A stretch of 64,000 nt of DNA, taken from contig JANXXU010000006.1 of assembly GCA_025350465.1 (NCBI GenBank), positions 155,345 through 219,344 on the forward strand, in the 5' to 3' direction. Of this stretch, positions 38,549 to 48,527 are shown one piece after another; within the stretch, counting starts at the first letter, position 1, and every line of letters begins with the position of its first letter. Source of the DNA: Alphaproteobacteria bacterium (GTDB taxonomy: Bacteria > Pseudomonadota > Alphaproteobacteria > Micropepsales > Micropepsaceae). Position numbers and translations under genes: made by a program. The notes below the pieces were generated by a model that searched no databases, was not told where the DNA came from, and saw only the letters and a list, made by a program, of their open reading frames with translations.

Positions 38549-39445
38549 TCATCTGCCGCCGGTTGCCTTCAAAACCTCGAGCAATCGCTTCGACGCTGCG
38601 TTGAGGTAGCCGCCTTTGCGCACGATCGCCGATACCGGGTTGACAGCAGTAAGGTCGCCCACGCGAATCGTAGCAATTGTCTTGGCCGAGCGCTCTTCCT
38701 TGATGCTGCTCTCGGGAAGAAGCGCGATCCCGAAGCCGGCCTCGACCAACCGCTTTTGAGCGGTAAGGCTGTCGACTGGGGTCCAACGGAAGTCGCCGAT
38801 GCCCCGGATCAAGAACTGCGCGTGAATATGCGAGGCTATCTCGCTTCGATTGGGACCAAGAGGAAAGGCGAGCCCGCGTTCGCCGCGCAGCGCCGCGAGC
38901 GAGCGCACGGCCTTGCCCGCCAACCTGTGATCGCATCCGCATGCCACCATCAGCTTCTCGGGGGCCAAGGCTTCGCAAATCAAATCCGGCGACGGATCGT
39001 CGTGATAACGCAGGCCGATATCCGCTTCGCCGCGGCGCACGAGGTCACTCACCTCCGCGCTCGTCGCCGTGCGCAACGAAAGCTCGACCCCGGGCAATCG
39101 CGCGGAAAAACGCTTCAGCACGCTTGTCAGCTCGGTATTGGCAAGCGTCCCGACGACGGCGAGGGAAACCGTCCCGGCGTCGTCTGAACGAAGGGCCGCA
39201 AGCGCCTGCGCCGCGTCCTTAATCGCCGCAAGCACCCGTTCGGCATGCGGCAACAGAACGCGTCCCGCCTGACTTAATACGGCGCCGCCCGCGACGCGTT
39301 CGAACAACGGCGCGCCCAACTCGGCTTCGAGCAGCGCGATGCGCCGGCTGATCGCGGGTTGTGAGCGGTGCAATTGCTCGGCCGCGCTCGAAAACCCGTT
39401 GGCGCGGTGGATCGTCACAAACGTCTTGAGTGCTTCGGAATCCAA
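38549..39445 (-). CDS. LysR-family transcriptional regulator
   Basis: A 298-residue LysR regulator. The N-terminal winged helix covers residues 1-60 (SAAEQLHRSQPAISRRIALL), followed by a substrate-binding domain (VSLAVVGTLANTELTSVLKRF, GEADIGLRYHDD). I place the start at the TTG at 39445 (LDSEALKTFVTIH), since the ~95 residues encoded upstream in frame do not belong to the family; a GTG about 40 bases upstream is possible. It diverges from an isocitrate-lyase-like gene 115 bp away, a likely target. Confidence 0.85.
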   Translation of the reverse strand: MDSEALKTFVTIHRANGFSSAAEQLHRSQPAISRRIALLEAELGAPLFERVAGGAVLSQAGRVLLPHAERVLAAIKDAAQALAALRSDDAGTVSLAVVGTLANTELTSVLKRFSARLPGVELSLRTATSAEVSDLVRRGEADIGLRYHDDPSPDLICEALAPEKLMVACGCDHRLAGKAVRSLAALRGERGLAFPLGPNRSEIASHIHAQFLIRGIGDFRWTPVDSLTAQKRLVEAGFGIALLPESSIKEERSAKTIATIRVGDLTAVNPVSAIVRKGGYLNAASKRLLEVLKATGGR

Positions 39446-39560
39446 GATAGGCTCGCGCGGCTCATCCGTAAAACTGATCGCCAACACAAATACTATGCAT
39501 TGGACGCATTGGCCAGCCGGCCTTATCTCAGCGGTTGGCCACCAGCCGGGAGATCGGGCG

Positions 39561-40418
39561 ATGTCACAGGGCGAAACGAACACGGCGGCCGAACGCTTCA
39601 AGGCGATGCACACGGCCAAACCGGGCTTCATCATGCCCAACGCCTGGGACGCGGGCAGCGCCATAATCTTGGCCGCCGAGGGCTTCCGGGCGATCGCAAC
39701 AACCAGCGCCGGCGTCGCATTTTCGCTTGGCAAGCCGGACTATGGCGCCGACCCGCGCGTCGCCGTCTCGTGCGACGAGATGTTCGAATGCATGCGCGCG
39801 ATGGTGGCCGCCGTCCGCGTGCCCGTGAACGGCGATCTCGAAGCAGGCTACGGCGACGCCCCTGAAGTTGTCGCCGAAACCATCCGTCTTGCCGTCGCGG
39901 CGGGATTGGCGGGCGGCAATATCGAGGACAGAAACCCAACCGGCTCTGGCCTCTATGACGAGCGCCTTGCGGTCGAGCGCATCGCCGCCGCGCGCCAGGC
40001 GATCAAGGCCGCGCGAAGTGCCTTTGTGCTGACGGCGCGCTGCGACGCATTTCTTGTGGGCTCGCCCGAGGCACTGAAGGCGAGTATCCGGCGCGCCAAT
40101 CTCTATCGCCAGGCGGGCGCCGATTGCCTCTTCACGCCGGGGCCGATCTCGCTTGATGTGGTCTCGACGCTCGTGCACGAAATCGACGGCCCGCTCAACA
40201 TCGTGATGGGCCTCGGCACGTCGAGCGGCAACGCGCACGACCTCATCGCCGCCGGCGTGCAGCGCATCAGCCTCGGCGGCAGCATCGCCCGCTCGGCCCT
40301 CGGCGTTGTGCGCAAAGCCGCGCGCGAACTGCGTGACCAAGGCACGACGACCTACGCCACCGACCAGATCCCGCAAGGCGAGCTCAACACACTATTCGCC
40401 AAATCGCGCGCGGATTGA
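39561..40418 (+). CDS. Isocitrate lyase/phosphoenolpyruvate mutase superfamily protein
   Basis: A 285-residue TIM-barrel enzyme of the ICL/PEPM superfamily (methylisocitrate lyase, carboxyphosphonoenolpyruvate mutase and oxaloacetate hydrolase relatives). It has the metal-site motif NGDLEAGYGD and the GNIEDRNPTG stretch, but lacks the KKCGH catalytic loop of true isocitrate lyases (the corresponding region reads PTGSGLYD), so C-C lyase activity on isocitrate is doubtful. Start ATG at 39561 has GGGAG about ten bases upstream. Divergent LysR regulator next door. Confidence 0.82.
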   Translation: MSQGETNTAAERFKAMHTAKPGFIMPNAWDAGSAIILAAEGFRAIATTSAGVAFSLGKPDYGADPRVAVSCDEMFECMRAMVAAVRVPVNGDLEAGYGDAPEVVAETIRLAVAAGLAGGNIEDRNPTGSGLYDERLAVERIAAARQAIKAARSAFVLTARCDAFLVGSPEALKASIRRANLYRQAGADCLFTPGPISLDVVSTLVHEIDGPLNIVMGLGTSSGNAHDLIAAGVQRISLGGSIARSALGVVRKAARELRDQGTTTYATDQIPQGELNTLFAKSRAD

Positions 40419-40480
40419 TTGCGGCCAACGCCTAAGAAAAATGCGCTGCCGCAAGGTCGCGACAGCGCACTGGCCAAGGC

Positions 40481-40555
40481 TGGTGCTGTTGGTGAGGATC
40501 GAACTCACGACCTACGCCTTACCAAGGCGTTGCGCTACCACTACGCTACAACAGC
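40481..40555 (-). tRNA. tRNA-Thr(GGT)
   Basis: A 75-base tRNA with encoded CCA. Acceptor GCTGTTG pairs with CAACAGC, the D-arm carries AGCGTAGTGGTAGCGC, the anticodon arm is ACGCC-TTGGTAA-GGCGT giving anticodon GGT, and the T-arm is GTGAG-TTCGATC-CTCAC. It lies in the gap between the ICL-like gene and msrA. Confidence 0.97.
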
Positions 40556-40601
40556 GAAATCTTCAGGGCGCCGTATAGCGCAGCGTAGCGGGTGTGGGAA
40601 G

Positions 40602-40671
40602 GCCTGGGAGCGCGGGCATCTTGCCCGCTCTTCTTAATTCTAGGGCGGGCGGGACGCCCGCGCTCCCAGGC
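40602..40671. repeat. REP-like palindromic element (70 bp)
   Basis: Perfect 16-bp inverted terminal arms GCCTGGGAGCGCGGGC (40602-40617) and GCCCGCGCTCCCAGGC (40656-40671) enclose a core that is itself two small GC hairpins (GCGGGC-ATCTT-GCCCGC and GCGGGC-GGGAC-GCCCGC) separated by an AT-rich spacer. Such symmetrical GC-rich elements in an intergenic region resemble dispersed REP/MITE-type repeats. There is only one copy in this window. Confidence 0.75.
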
Positions 40672-40673
40672 AA

Positions 40674-40702
40674 CAAAAAAAGGGACCGAAAGTTTCGGCC
40701 CC
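40674..40702 (-). terminator. Intrinsic terminator downstream of msrA
   Basis: A hairpin GGG(A)CCGAA-AGT-TTCGG(C)CCC lies at 40682-40702; read on the minus strand it is followed by a run of seven T residues. It starts 25 bp after the msrA stop and fits a rho-independent terminator. Confidence 0.8.
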
Positions 40703-40727
40703 TCCAATCTCCGTCAGCTGATTTCCG

Positions 40728-41396
<669 letters not shown>

Positions 41397-41478
41397 CGGT
41401 GCTGCTCCCTATGTTGGTTGAGGCTACGATATAGACACGGCGCCGTGCCAGCCAATCGGCCTGACGGGAAGGTGAAGC

Positions 41479-41655
41479 GTGGTTGAAGGAAAACGACCGG
41501 CAGACGGCAAGGCTGAACGCCTCGCGGCCGCCCTGCGCGCCAACCTCAAACGCCGCAAGGCGCAGGCGAAGGCGCAATCGGACCTCAAACCCCAACCTGA
41601 CACCCGCCCACCGGCATCACGAATTGTGGCGAAAAATGGCGAAAGTGACCGCTAA
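41479..41655 (+). CDS. Small basic protein upstream of murA
   Basis: A 58-residue GTG-started ORF with Shine-Dalgarno GGGAAGG six bases upstream. It is rich in Arg, Lys and Ala (ERLAAALRANLKRRKAQAKA) and likely forms one amphipathic helix. Small proteins with an LRANLKRRKAQ-type core next to murA are a familiar alphaproteobacterial feature (recalled, not searched). Function unknown. Confidence 0.65.
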   Translation: MVEGKRPADGKAERLAAALRANLKRRKAQAKAQSDLKPQPDTRPPASRIVAKNGESDR

Positions 41656-41808
41656 CCGTTTGATCCTAAGCGCCATTGTCGGCAGGGCTCGGCCTGCGTT
41701 AAGACTTGGTCCCGAAACAACGCGGCGCTCAGGCCGCGATTCGGAACCTCCGGAACGAGCGCCCCAACAAAGCGTTGCGAATTCAGTCCGGCCTAGAGGG
41801 GTTGTTGC

Positions 41809-43098
41809 GTGGATCGTATTCAGATTCGTGGCGGGCGTCGCTTGAACGGTGAAATCCGGGTAAGCGGGGCGAAGAACGCGGCCCTGCCGCTGATGGTCGC
41901 GAGCCTCCTGACCGACGAGCCGCTCACGCTCGTCAACGTTCCGCATCTGACCGATATTTCGCAGCTCGCCGAAATCCTGGCCGGCCTCGGCGTCGAGATC
42001 ACCATGAGCGGCAACGGTCATGCGGAGGCCGAGCTTGGCCGCGCGCTGACCATGCACGCGCGCAACATCTCGTCGACGGTCGCGCCCTATGAACTCGTCC
42101 GCAAAATGCGCGCGAGTTTCCTCGTTGCCGGTCCGCTGATTGCACGCTGTCATGAAGCGCAAGTGTCGTTGCCCGGCGGTTGTGCCATCGGAACGCGCCC
42201 CGTCGATTTGCACTTGAAAGGCCTTGAGGCCATGGGCGCGCAAATAGAGCTGAAGGAAGGCTACGTTTACGCGCGTGCGCCGGGCGGTCTGCGCGGCGCG
42301 CATTTTCACTTCCCCTTCGTCTCCGTCGGCGCCACCGAAAATCTGATGATGGCGGCGTCGCTGGCGAAAGGCACGACGATCCTCGAAAACGTCGCGCTGG
42401 AGCCCGAGGTCACCGACCTAGGCCAATGCCTGCTCGCGATGGGCGCAAAGCTCGATGGCCTCGGAACACGCACCTTGCGCATTGAAGGCGTCGATCGTTT
42501 GAAGGGCGCGAGCTACACCGTGCTGCCCGATCGCATCGAGAGCGGTACGTATGTCATGGCGGTCGCCGCGACCGGGGGCGAAGTGGAACTGATCGGCGCG
42601 CGCACCGATCTGATCGCCAGTGTCATTCCGATGCTCGATGCCGCGGGCGTGCACATTTCGCCGACCAATCGCGGGCTGAAGGTTGCGCGCAACGGTGCCC
42701 ACTACACGGGCGTCGACGTGACGACGGAACCCTATCCCGGTTTCCCGACCGACCTGCAGGCCCAGCTGATGGCGCTGATGTCGACGGCGAACGGCGTGTC
42801 GCGCATCACCGAGACCATCTTCGAAAACCGCTTCATGCATGCGCCGGAACTCATGCGCATGGGCGCGGACATCACGATCGATCATCAGACGGCGACCGTG
42901 CGCGGTGTCGAGAGGCTTCACGGCGCGCCCGTGATGGCGACGGATTTGCGCGCCTCAGTCAGCCTCGTCATCGCGGGTCTTGCGGCCGAGGGCGAGACTG
43001 TGATCAATCGCGTCTATCATCTCGATCGCGGCTTCGAGCGCATCGAGGAGAAGCTCGGCGCTGTCGGCGCCGACATCCGCCGCGTCAAGGGAAGCTGA
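41809..43098 (+). CDS. murA: UDP-N-acetylglucosamine 1-carboxyvinyltransferase MurA
   Basis: Catalyses the first committed step of peptidoglycan synthesis, adding enolpyruvate to UDP-GlcNAc; target of fosfomycin. 429 residues with normal family length; begins [16 protein letters not shown] from a GTG. The active-site Cys is present near residue 125 in [16 protein letters not shown], so the fosfomycin-sensitive cysteine form is expected. The [10 protein letters not shown] motif lies downstream. It heads a compact run of genes to yacG. Confidence 0.97.
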   Translation: MDRIQIRGGRRLNGEIRVSGAKNAALPLMVASLLTDEPLTLVNVPHLTDISQLAEILAGLGVEITMSGNGHAEAELGRALTMHARNISSTVAPYELVRKMRASFLVAGPLIARCHEAQVSLPGGCAIGTRPVDLHLKGLEAMGAQIELKEGYVYARAPGGLRGAHFHFPFVSVGATENLMMAASLAKGTTILENVALEPEVTDLGQCLLAMGAKLDGLGTRTLRIEGVDRLKGASYTVLPDRIESGTYVMAVAATGGEVELIGARTDLIASVIPMLDAAGVHISPTNRGLKVARNGAHYTGVDVTTEPYPGFPTDLQAQLMALMSTANGVSRITETIFENRFMHAPELMRMGADITIDHQTATVRGVERLHGAPVMATDLRASVSLVIAGLAAEGETVINRVYHLDRGFERIEEKLGAVGADIRRVKGS

Positions 43099-43106
43099 AC
43101 GCCTGC

Positions 43107-43589
43107 ATGACGTCGCCGTTGCGCCTTCGGGCCGTTGATACGATCGACTTGGCCGTCATCGCCGCGCATTTGCAGGATGCGGTGGCACAAGTTGCGGACA
43201 TGGCCTATCAGCCTGCCCAGCGACGCTTCGCCGTGATGTTCAACCGCTTCATGTGGGAGGACGTTCAGGACGAAGTCGGCGCCGGCGCCAAGGCCGACAA
43301 GGACGCACCCTATCGCCGGGTGCGCTCAGTGCTTCACTTCGACGGCGTCGAGCGCGTGAAGTCGCAAGGCTTGCGCTTGGACCGCAAGGAGGCTGTCGCT
43401 GAAATGCTGACCCTGGCGTTTGAGCCCGCGGGCGAAGTCGCGGGATCGATCACGATGACCTTCGCCGGCGGCGGCGGCATCAAGCTCGAGGTCGAAGCTC
43501 TCGACGCCTGGCTGTCTGATATAAGTCAGCCGTGGCCGACGCCGAATCTACCGCGCCACGGAACCGATGCCGATGAACCGTTGGGCTGA
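43107..43589 (+). CDS. DUF2948 family protein
   Basis: A 160-residue cytoplasmic protein of an alphaproteobacterial family of unknown function, almost always found between murA and hisD as here. Recognisable stretches are LRLRAVDTIDLAVIAAHLQDA and YQPAQRRFAVMFNRFMWE, given here without the full join. It starts eight bases after murA and is surely cotranscribed. Confidence 0.87.
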   Translation: MTSPLRLRAVDTIDLAVIAAHLQDAVAQVADMAYQPAQRRFAVMFNRFMWEDVQDEVGAGAKADKDAPYRRVRSVLHFDGVERVKSQGLRLDRKEAVAEMLTLAFEPAGEVAGSITMTFAGGGGIKLEVEALDAWLSDISQPWPTPNLPRHGTDADEPLG

Positions 43590-43616
43590 TGCTCGCCCGC
43601 GCTGCCGCTGATCGCC

Positions 43617-44909
43617 ATGCCGCTCTGGCTTGACCACACGCAAAGCGATTTCGAAGCCGCCTTCGCGCGCGTGCTGAACGCCAAGCGCGACAGCGCGCAG
43701 GATGTCGATCAAATCGTGCGCTCGATCGTTTCGGACGTGCGTGCGCAAGGCGATCGCGCTCTGTTCGCCTTGACCAAGCGCTTCGACCATTTCGATTTGA
43801 CAAGCGACAATCTGCGCGTCGGCGCGGCGGAAATCGCGGCGGCAAAAAACGCAGTCTCCGCAGATGCACTCGCCGCATTGCGCTTTGCGGCCGGGCGCAT
43901 CGAAGCATTTCATGCCCGCCAGAAGCCTAAGGATGATTCCTACACCGACAGTGCCGGCGTGACGCTCGGCTTGCGTTGGACGCCGATCGACGCGGCCGGT
44001 CTCTACGTGCCGGGCGGTCTGGCCGCCTATCCGTCGAGCGTGCTGATGAACGCGATCCCCGCACGCATCGCAGGTGTGGGCCGTATCGTTGCCGCAACGC
44101 CGGCGCCGGGCGGAAAACTCAATCCGCTCGTTCTTGCCGCGGCCGAGCTTGCGGGTGTGCACGAGATCTATCGCGTCGGCGGCGCACAGGCGATTGCCGC
44201 GCTCGCTTACGGCACGCCGTCGATCAAGCCTGTCGACAAGATCGTCGGGCCGGGAAACGCCTATGTCGCCGCCGCAAAACGTCAAGTCTTCGGCACGGTC
44301 GGCATCGAGTCGATCGCCGGTCCTTCGGAAGTCCTGATCATCGCAGACGCACACAATGATCCCGCCTGGATCGCGTGCGACCTGCTTGCGCAAGCCGAGC
44401 ATGACGAAGCCGCGCAAAGCATCTTGATTACCGACGATGCAAGCTTCGGCAAGGCTGTTGCTGCCGCCGTCGAGAGCGAGCTTCGCACGCTGGCGCGCGC
44501 ATCGATCGCGCGCGCGAGTTGGGATAGGTACGGCGCGATCATCGTAGTGAAATCGCTCGCCGATGCGTCGTCACTTGCCGATCGTCTCGCCGCCGAGCAT
44601 GTGCAGATCGCAACGCGCGATCCCCAACTGCTCGCAGGCAAAATCAAACATGCCGGCGCAATTTTCCTAGGCGCCTACACGCCAGAAGCGGTCGGCGACT
44701 ATGTCGGCGGTCCGAACCACGTGCTGCCGACCGAGCGCTCTGCGCGCTTTTCATCGGGCCTCGGCGTCACCGATTTCATGAAGCGTACGACCGTGCTCGG
44801 TTGCACCGCCGAGGCGCTCGGCACGCTCGGACCGCAGGCGGCAACGCTCGCCGATGCCGAGGGCCTGGGCGCGCACGCGCGCTCGATCCGTATCCGGCTC
44901 AACAGATGA
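43617..44909 (+). CDS. hisD: Histidinol dehydrogenase
   Basis: A 430-residue NAD-dependent enzyme performing the last two steps of histidine synthesis. Family features include [34 protein letters not shown], the [16 protein letters not shown] stretch, a zinc/catalytic segment [20 protein letters not shown] and HVLPT near the C-terminus (each shown in part). Stop overlaps the start of the UPF0262 gene by four bases. It is separated from other his genes, as usual in this class. Confidence 0.95.
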   Translation: MPLWLDHTQSDFEAAFARVLNAKRDSAQDVDQIVRSIVSDVRAQGDRALFALTKRFDHFDLTSDNLRVGAAEIAAAKNAVSADALAALRFAAGRIEAFHARQKPKDDSYTDSAGVTLGLRWTPIDAAGLYVPGGLAAYPSSVLMNAIPARIAGVGRIVAATPAPGGKLNPLVLAAAELAGVHEIYRVGGAQAIAALAYGTPSIKPVDKIVGPGNAYVAAAKRQVFGTVGIESIAGPSEVLIIADAHNDPAWIACDLLAQAEHDEAAQSILITDDASFGKAVAAAVESELRTLARASIARASWDRYGAIIVVKSLADASSLADRLAAEHVQIATRDPQLLAGKIKHAGAIFLGAYTPEAVGDYVGGPNHVLPTERSARFSSGLGVTDFMKRTTVLGCTAEALGTLGPQAATLADAEGLGAHARSIRIRLNR

Positions 44910-45397
44910 CGGGGCCGCAAGGCGACGCGCAACACCTGCGCCTCATCGCCGTCGATTTGGACGAAGCGAGCATTACGCCGCGCGGACCCGACGTGGAGCA
45001 TGAGCGGCGCATTGCTATTTTCGATTTGCTCGAACAGAATTATTTCGCGCCGGCCGGTGCCGATGCCGGCCCATTCAAATTGCGTCTCGCCATCGAAGAG
45101 AACCGCTTGGTCCTCGACGTGGCACATGAAGACGACACGCCGCGTGCCAAGCACATCCTATCGCTGACGCCGTTGAAGCGAGTGATGCGCGACTACTTCG
45201 TTGTCTGCGACAGCTACTATCAGGCGATCCGCACGGCGAGCCCGTCGCAAATCGAAGCCATCGACATGGGCCGGCGCGGTCTTCACAACGAGGGTTCGCA
45301 AGCCTTGATGGAGCGATTGAACGGAAAAATCGCGATTGATCTCGACACCGCGCGGCGCCTCTTCACGCTCATCTGCGCGTTGCACTCGAAGGCTTGA
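44906..45397 (+). CDS. UPF0262 family protein
   Basis: A 163-residue cytoplasmic protein of an alphaproteobacterial family without known function. Family-like segments are [25 protein letters not shown]-like [14 protein letters not shown], and [21 protein letters not shown]. The ATG overlaps hisD by four bases (ATGA). Always placed between hisD and a small phosphatase, as here. Confidence 0.88.
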   Translation: MTGPQGDAQHLRLIAVDLDEASITPRGPDVEHERRIAIFDLLEQNYFAPAGADAGPFKLRLAIEENRLVLDVAHEDDTPRAKHILSLTPLKRVMRDYFVVCDSYYQAIRTASPSQIEAIDMGRRGLHNEGSQALMERLNGKIAIDLDTARRLFTLICALHSKA

Positions 45398-45401
45398 GGC
45401 A

Positions 45402-45866
45402 ATGACGGTGCGTGGGCCCAATGGCGAAGAGTTGCCCGATGCGGTGTTGTTCTCCTGTTCGCTTAACGCGATCCGCTCGCCGATGGCCGCGGCCCTGATG
45501 CGCCATCTGTTCGGCTCCCGCGTCTATATCGAGTCGTGCGGCGTGCGCGCCGGCGTGCTCGATCCGTTGGCGGTCGAAGTGATGGACGAAATGGGCATTG
45601 ATTTGTCGCATCTTCATCCCAAGTCCTTCGAGACGCTGTCCGACACCTCGTTCGATCTTATCGTCACCTTGAGCCCGCAGGCGCGCCACAAGGCGATGGA
45701 AATGACGCGTGCGATGGCGGTCGATGTGGAATACTGGACGATCCCCGATCCGAGCGCCTTCGACGGCTCGCGCGAACAGCGCCTTGCCGCTTATCGCGCC
45801 GCGCGCGATGCAATCTTCAAGCGGCTCAAAGATCGCTTCGCCGCGCGGCCTGCGCCTGAACCATGA
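45402..45866 (+). CDS. Low-molecular-weight phosphatase family protein
   Basis: A 154-residue protein of the low-molecular-weight protein tyrosine phosphatase/arsenate reductase fold. The P-loop is CSLNAIRSPMA (CX5R) near residue 19, and the general-acid loop is expected at WTIPDPSAFD. It starts five bases after the UPF0262 gene. Whether it is a phosphatase or an arsenate reductase cannot be decided by eye. Confidence 0.87.
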   Translation: MTVRGPNGEELPDAVLFSCSLNAIRSPMAAALMRHLFGSRVYIESCGVRAGVLDPLAVEVMDEMGIDLSHLHPKSFETLSDTSFDLIVTLSPQARHKAMEMTRAMAVDVEYWTIPDPSAFDGSREQRLAAYRAARDAIFKRLKDRFAARPAPEP

Positions 45867-45948
45867 ACGGATGCCCTAAAGTGCTTGATTTTATTGTTTT
45901 CGCTGCCATGCTCCCGCGCGCATGACGTAACCCCAAGGCAATGAGTGA

Positions 45949-46167
45949 ATGGCAAAAGAAGAACTATTGAGTTTCGAAGGTACCGTCGTCGAGCTCCTGC
46001 CCAACGCGACGTTCCGCGTGAAGCTCGATAACGACCACATTGTGATTGCCCACACGGCGGGCAAGATGCGCAAGAACCGCATCCGCGTTTTGGCCGGCGA
46101 CAAGGTGACGGTTGAGATGACGCCCTACGATTTGACCAAGGGCCGCATCACCTATCGCATGAAATGA
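45949..46167 (+). CDS. infA: Translation initiation factor IF-1
   Basis: A 72-residue OB-fold protein ([20 protein letters not shown] ... [11 protein letters not shown]) that occupies the ribosomal A site during initiation. Full-length and typical. Located between the phosphatase and maf genes. Confidence 0.98.
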   Translation: MAKEELLSFEGTVVELLPNATFRVKLDNDHIVIAHTAGKMRKNRIRVLAGDKVTVEMTPYDLTKGRITYRMK

Positions 46168-46188
46168 TCCTCAGATGAGGCGCTTCAA

Positions 46189-46208
46189 ATGATCCGTGAG
46201 CGGATCAT
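46189..46208 (+). promoter_or_regulatory. Hairpin enclosing the maf start codon
   Basis: Perfect 8-bp inverted repeat with a TGAG loop beginning exactly at the maf ATG and followed by TTTTC. It could hide the start codon or act as a weak terminator after infA. Confidence 0.5.
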
Positions 46209-46791
46209 TTTCATCTTGGCGAGCGCCAGCCCCCGACGCTTTCAGCTCTTGGACCAGATCGGGCTGCGGCCGGACGAGGTGATCGCCGCCGAAATCGACG
46301 AGGCGCCGCGCCCGCGCGAGCTGCCGCGCATCTATGCCGAACGAGTGGCGAAAGAGAAAGCCTCGGCGGTCCGCGCGCGGTTGCCGGCGGCTCACGCCGC
46401 GAGGGCGGTCGTCCTTGGCGCCGACACGGTCGTCGCATGCGGAAGGCGAATACTGCCGAAGGCGGAAGATGACGCCACCGTCACGAAATGCCTGAGACTG
46501 CTCTCCGGTCGGCGTCATGAGGTCCTAACGGCGATCGCGTTGATCGACTCCGACGGTGTCCTTCGCAGCCGCACGGTTTCCACAAAAGTCTCATTCCGCC
46601 GCTTGAGCGATGCGGAAATTGCGTCCTATGTGGAAAAGCAAGAGGGATTGGGCAAAGCGGGCGGCTATGCCGTCCAGGGCCGTGCGGCGGTATTCGCGCG
46701 CGCGATCAACGGCTCCTATACGAACGTGGTCGGATTGCCACTCACCGAAGCCCACGCTTTGCTAACAGCGTGCGGCGTTCGCGCGCCGTGA
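46189..46791 (+). CDS. maf: Maf family nucleotide pyrophosphatase
   Basis: A 200-residue house-cleaning nucleotide pyrophosphatase that hydrolyses non-canonical or methylated NTPs. Family motifs are LASASPRRFQLL, VLGADTVVACGRRILPK and EKQEGLGKAGGYAVQG. Its ATG is buried in a perfect 8-bp hairpin (ATGATCCG-TGAG-CGGATCAT, 46189-46208), so translation may depend on RNA unfolding. Confidence 0.92.
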   Translation: MIRERIIFILASASPRRFQLLDQIGLRPDEVIAAEIDEAPRPRELPRIYAERVAKEKASAVRARLPAAHAARAVVLGADTVVACGRRILPKAEDDATVTKCLRLLSGRRHEVLTAIALIDSDGVLRSRTVSTKVSFRRLSDAEIASYVEKQEGLGKAGGYAVQGRAAVFARAINGSYTNVVGLPLTEAHALLTACGVRAP

Positions 46792-46836
46792 TACACTTGG
46801 CGCAATCGAAACTGCTTCGCATGAAAGCCGTCTGGA

Positions 46837-48351
46837 ATGGGGTCTGAAGTTCTGATCAACGTTGGCGCCGCCGAAACGCGTGTCGCCATCGTCCTCGACG
46901 GCCGTTTGTCCGAGCTGTTCTTGGAGCGCAACGTCGATCCCGGCGCGACCGCGCGCGCTGGCCGCGCTGGCCATCGCCTCCTCGGCAACATCATGCTCGG
47001 TCGCGTGCAGCGCGTCTTGCCGGGCATGCAGGCCGCATTCATCGATCTCGGTCTCGATAAAGCAGGCTTTCTCGCCGCGCGTGAGGCCCGCTGCCTTGCC
47101 GATCTGCCGAGCTTCACCGAACACCCGCAACCCTGCATCTCGAAATGCGTGCGCGAGGGTGAGGCGATCGTCGTTCAGGTCATCAAGGATCCCATCAGCG
47201 ACAAGGGCGCGCGCCTCTCGGCGAATGTGACGCTGCCGGGTCGCTTGGTCGTCCTTGTGCCCAACCAATCGGGCGTCGCGCTCTCGCGCCGCATCGAGGA
47301 TGAAGCCGAGCGCGCGCGCTTGAAGGAAGTCGTGGAAGACATCGCCTTGAACGATCCGCGCGCCGCAAAGGGCGCGGGTTACATCGTGCGCACGGCGGCG
47401 TTGTCGGCGACGGCGGAGGATATCGCGGCCGACATTGCGCGCCTCGGTGACGATTGGCGCACGATCCAAGCGCGCCGCAACATGGCGAAGCTGCCGGCCA
47501 CGATCTATCACGATCTGGATCCCGTCGAGCGCACGTTGCGCGACGGTGTCGACGGCGATACGACGCGCGTATTGATCGACGATCCCGACGCCTTCGCCCA
47601 GGCGCGCGCCTATGCCGTTCGTGCAATGCCGGAAGCGTTACCGAAGATCGAATTGTTCAAAGGTCCCGGCGAAATCTTCGATCTCTTCAGCATCGAAGCC
47701 GAGATGGAGACTCTGTTGCTGCCGCGCGTGAAACTGCCGTCCGGCGGCTGGATCACGCTGGAGACGACAGAGGCGTTGACCGCGGTCGACGTCAACTCGG
47801 GCAGCTACACCGACGCGACGGGCCTTGAACAAACCTCGTTGAGGACGAACACCGAAGCGGCGGCCGAGCTCGGCTGGCAGCTTCGCTTGCGCGGCATCGG
47901 CGGCCTCATCGTCATCGATTTCATTCATTTGAACGAACCTGAGAACATCCAGCAATTGCTCGACGTGTTGACGGCGAGCGTCGCGCGCGATCGCGTGCCG
48001 ACCCAGATTCTGCCGATGTCCGCCTTCGGCCTTGTCGAAATGACGCGCAAGCGCGTGCGCGAGCCGCTCGGCAAACTTCTGACCGAGATTTGCCACCCTT
48101 GCGACGGTCATGGCCGCATCAAGACGGTCGTCACGGTCGCCGGCGAGCTGATGCGACGCATCGAGCGCGAAGCGAAGGCGCGCCCGGGCACCAAGCTTGC
48201 GGCCTACGCCTCGCCTGAAGTCGTGCGCTGGGTCGAGGCGCAGGGCGAGGGTTTGGTCGAACATTTGCGCCGCCGCGCCGCTGCCGGCGTACGCTTTGAG
48301 TCGCGCGCCGAGTTCGATCGCGAGCGATTCGACGTCGGGGCAGACGGGTGA
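46837..48351 (+). CDS. rng: Ribonuclease E/G family protein (RNase G-like)
   Basis: A 504-residue endoribonuclease core lacking the long disordered C-terminal half of RNase E, hence RNase G-like; expected to mature 16S rRNA and start mRNA decay. It has an S1 domain (GNIMLGRVQRVLPGMQAAFI), catalytic aspartates in ALTAVDVNSGS and GGLIVIDFIHL, and the zinc-link CHPCDGHG. The stop codon overlaps the yacG GTG by two bases. Confidence 0.94.
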   Translation: MGSEVLINVGAAETRVAIVLDGRLSELFLERNVDPGATARAGRAGHRLLGNIMLGRVQRVLPGMQAAFIDLGLDKAGFLAAREARCLADLPSFTEHPQPCISKCVREGEAIVVQVIKDPISDKGARLSANVTLPGRLVVLVPNQSGVALSRRIEDEAERARLKEVVEDIALNDPRAAKGAGYIVRTAALSATAEDIAADIARLGDDWRTIQARRNMAKLPATIYHDLDPVERTLRDGVDGDTTRVLIDDPDAFAQARAYAVRAMPEALPKIELFKGPGEIFDLFSIEAEMETLLLPRVKLPSGGWITLETTEALTAVDVNSGSYTDATGLEQTSLRTNTEAAAELGWQLRLRGIGGLIVIDFIHLNEPENIQQLLDVLTASVARDRVPTQILPMSAFGLVEMTRKRVREPLGKLLTEICHPCDGHGRIKTVVTVAGELMRRIEREAKARPGTKLAAYASPEVVRWVEAQGEGLVEHLRRRAAAGVRFESRAEFDRERFDVGADG

Positions 48352-48527
48352 ACGCCCAGAAGACTTGCCCAATCTGCAAGAAGCCGCAGGTTGAGCGCTA
48401 TCGTCCGTTCTGCTCGAAACGTTGCGCCGACATCGACCTGTCGCGCTGGTTCAAGGACGCCTATGCCATTCCGGCCGACGAGCGCGTACCCGACGTGATC
48501 GAAAAGGACGAGGGCGGCGACAAGTGA
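48348..48527 (+). CDS. yacG: DNA gyrase inhibitor YacG
   Basis: A 59-residue zinc protein that binds GyrB. The four cysteines follow the family pattern CPICKK ... RPFCSKRCADIDLSRWF, with an acidic tail (DVIEKDEGGDK). GTG start overlaps the rng stop. Its own stop overlaps the GTG of the next gene in the same way. Confidence 0.94.
   Translation: MNAQKTCPICKKPQVERYRPFCSKRCADIDLSRWFKDAYAIPADERVPDVIEKDEGGDK

Noticed and set aside
46821..46847. Eight-codon ORF overlapping the rng start
   Set aside because: No ribosome site and too short to separate from chance.
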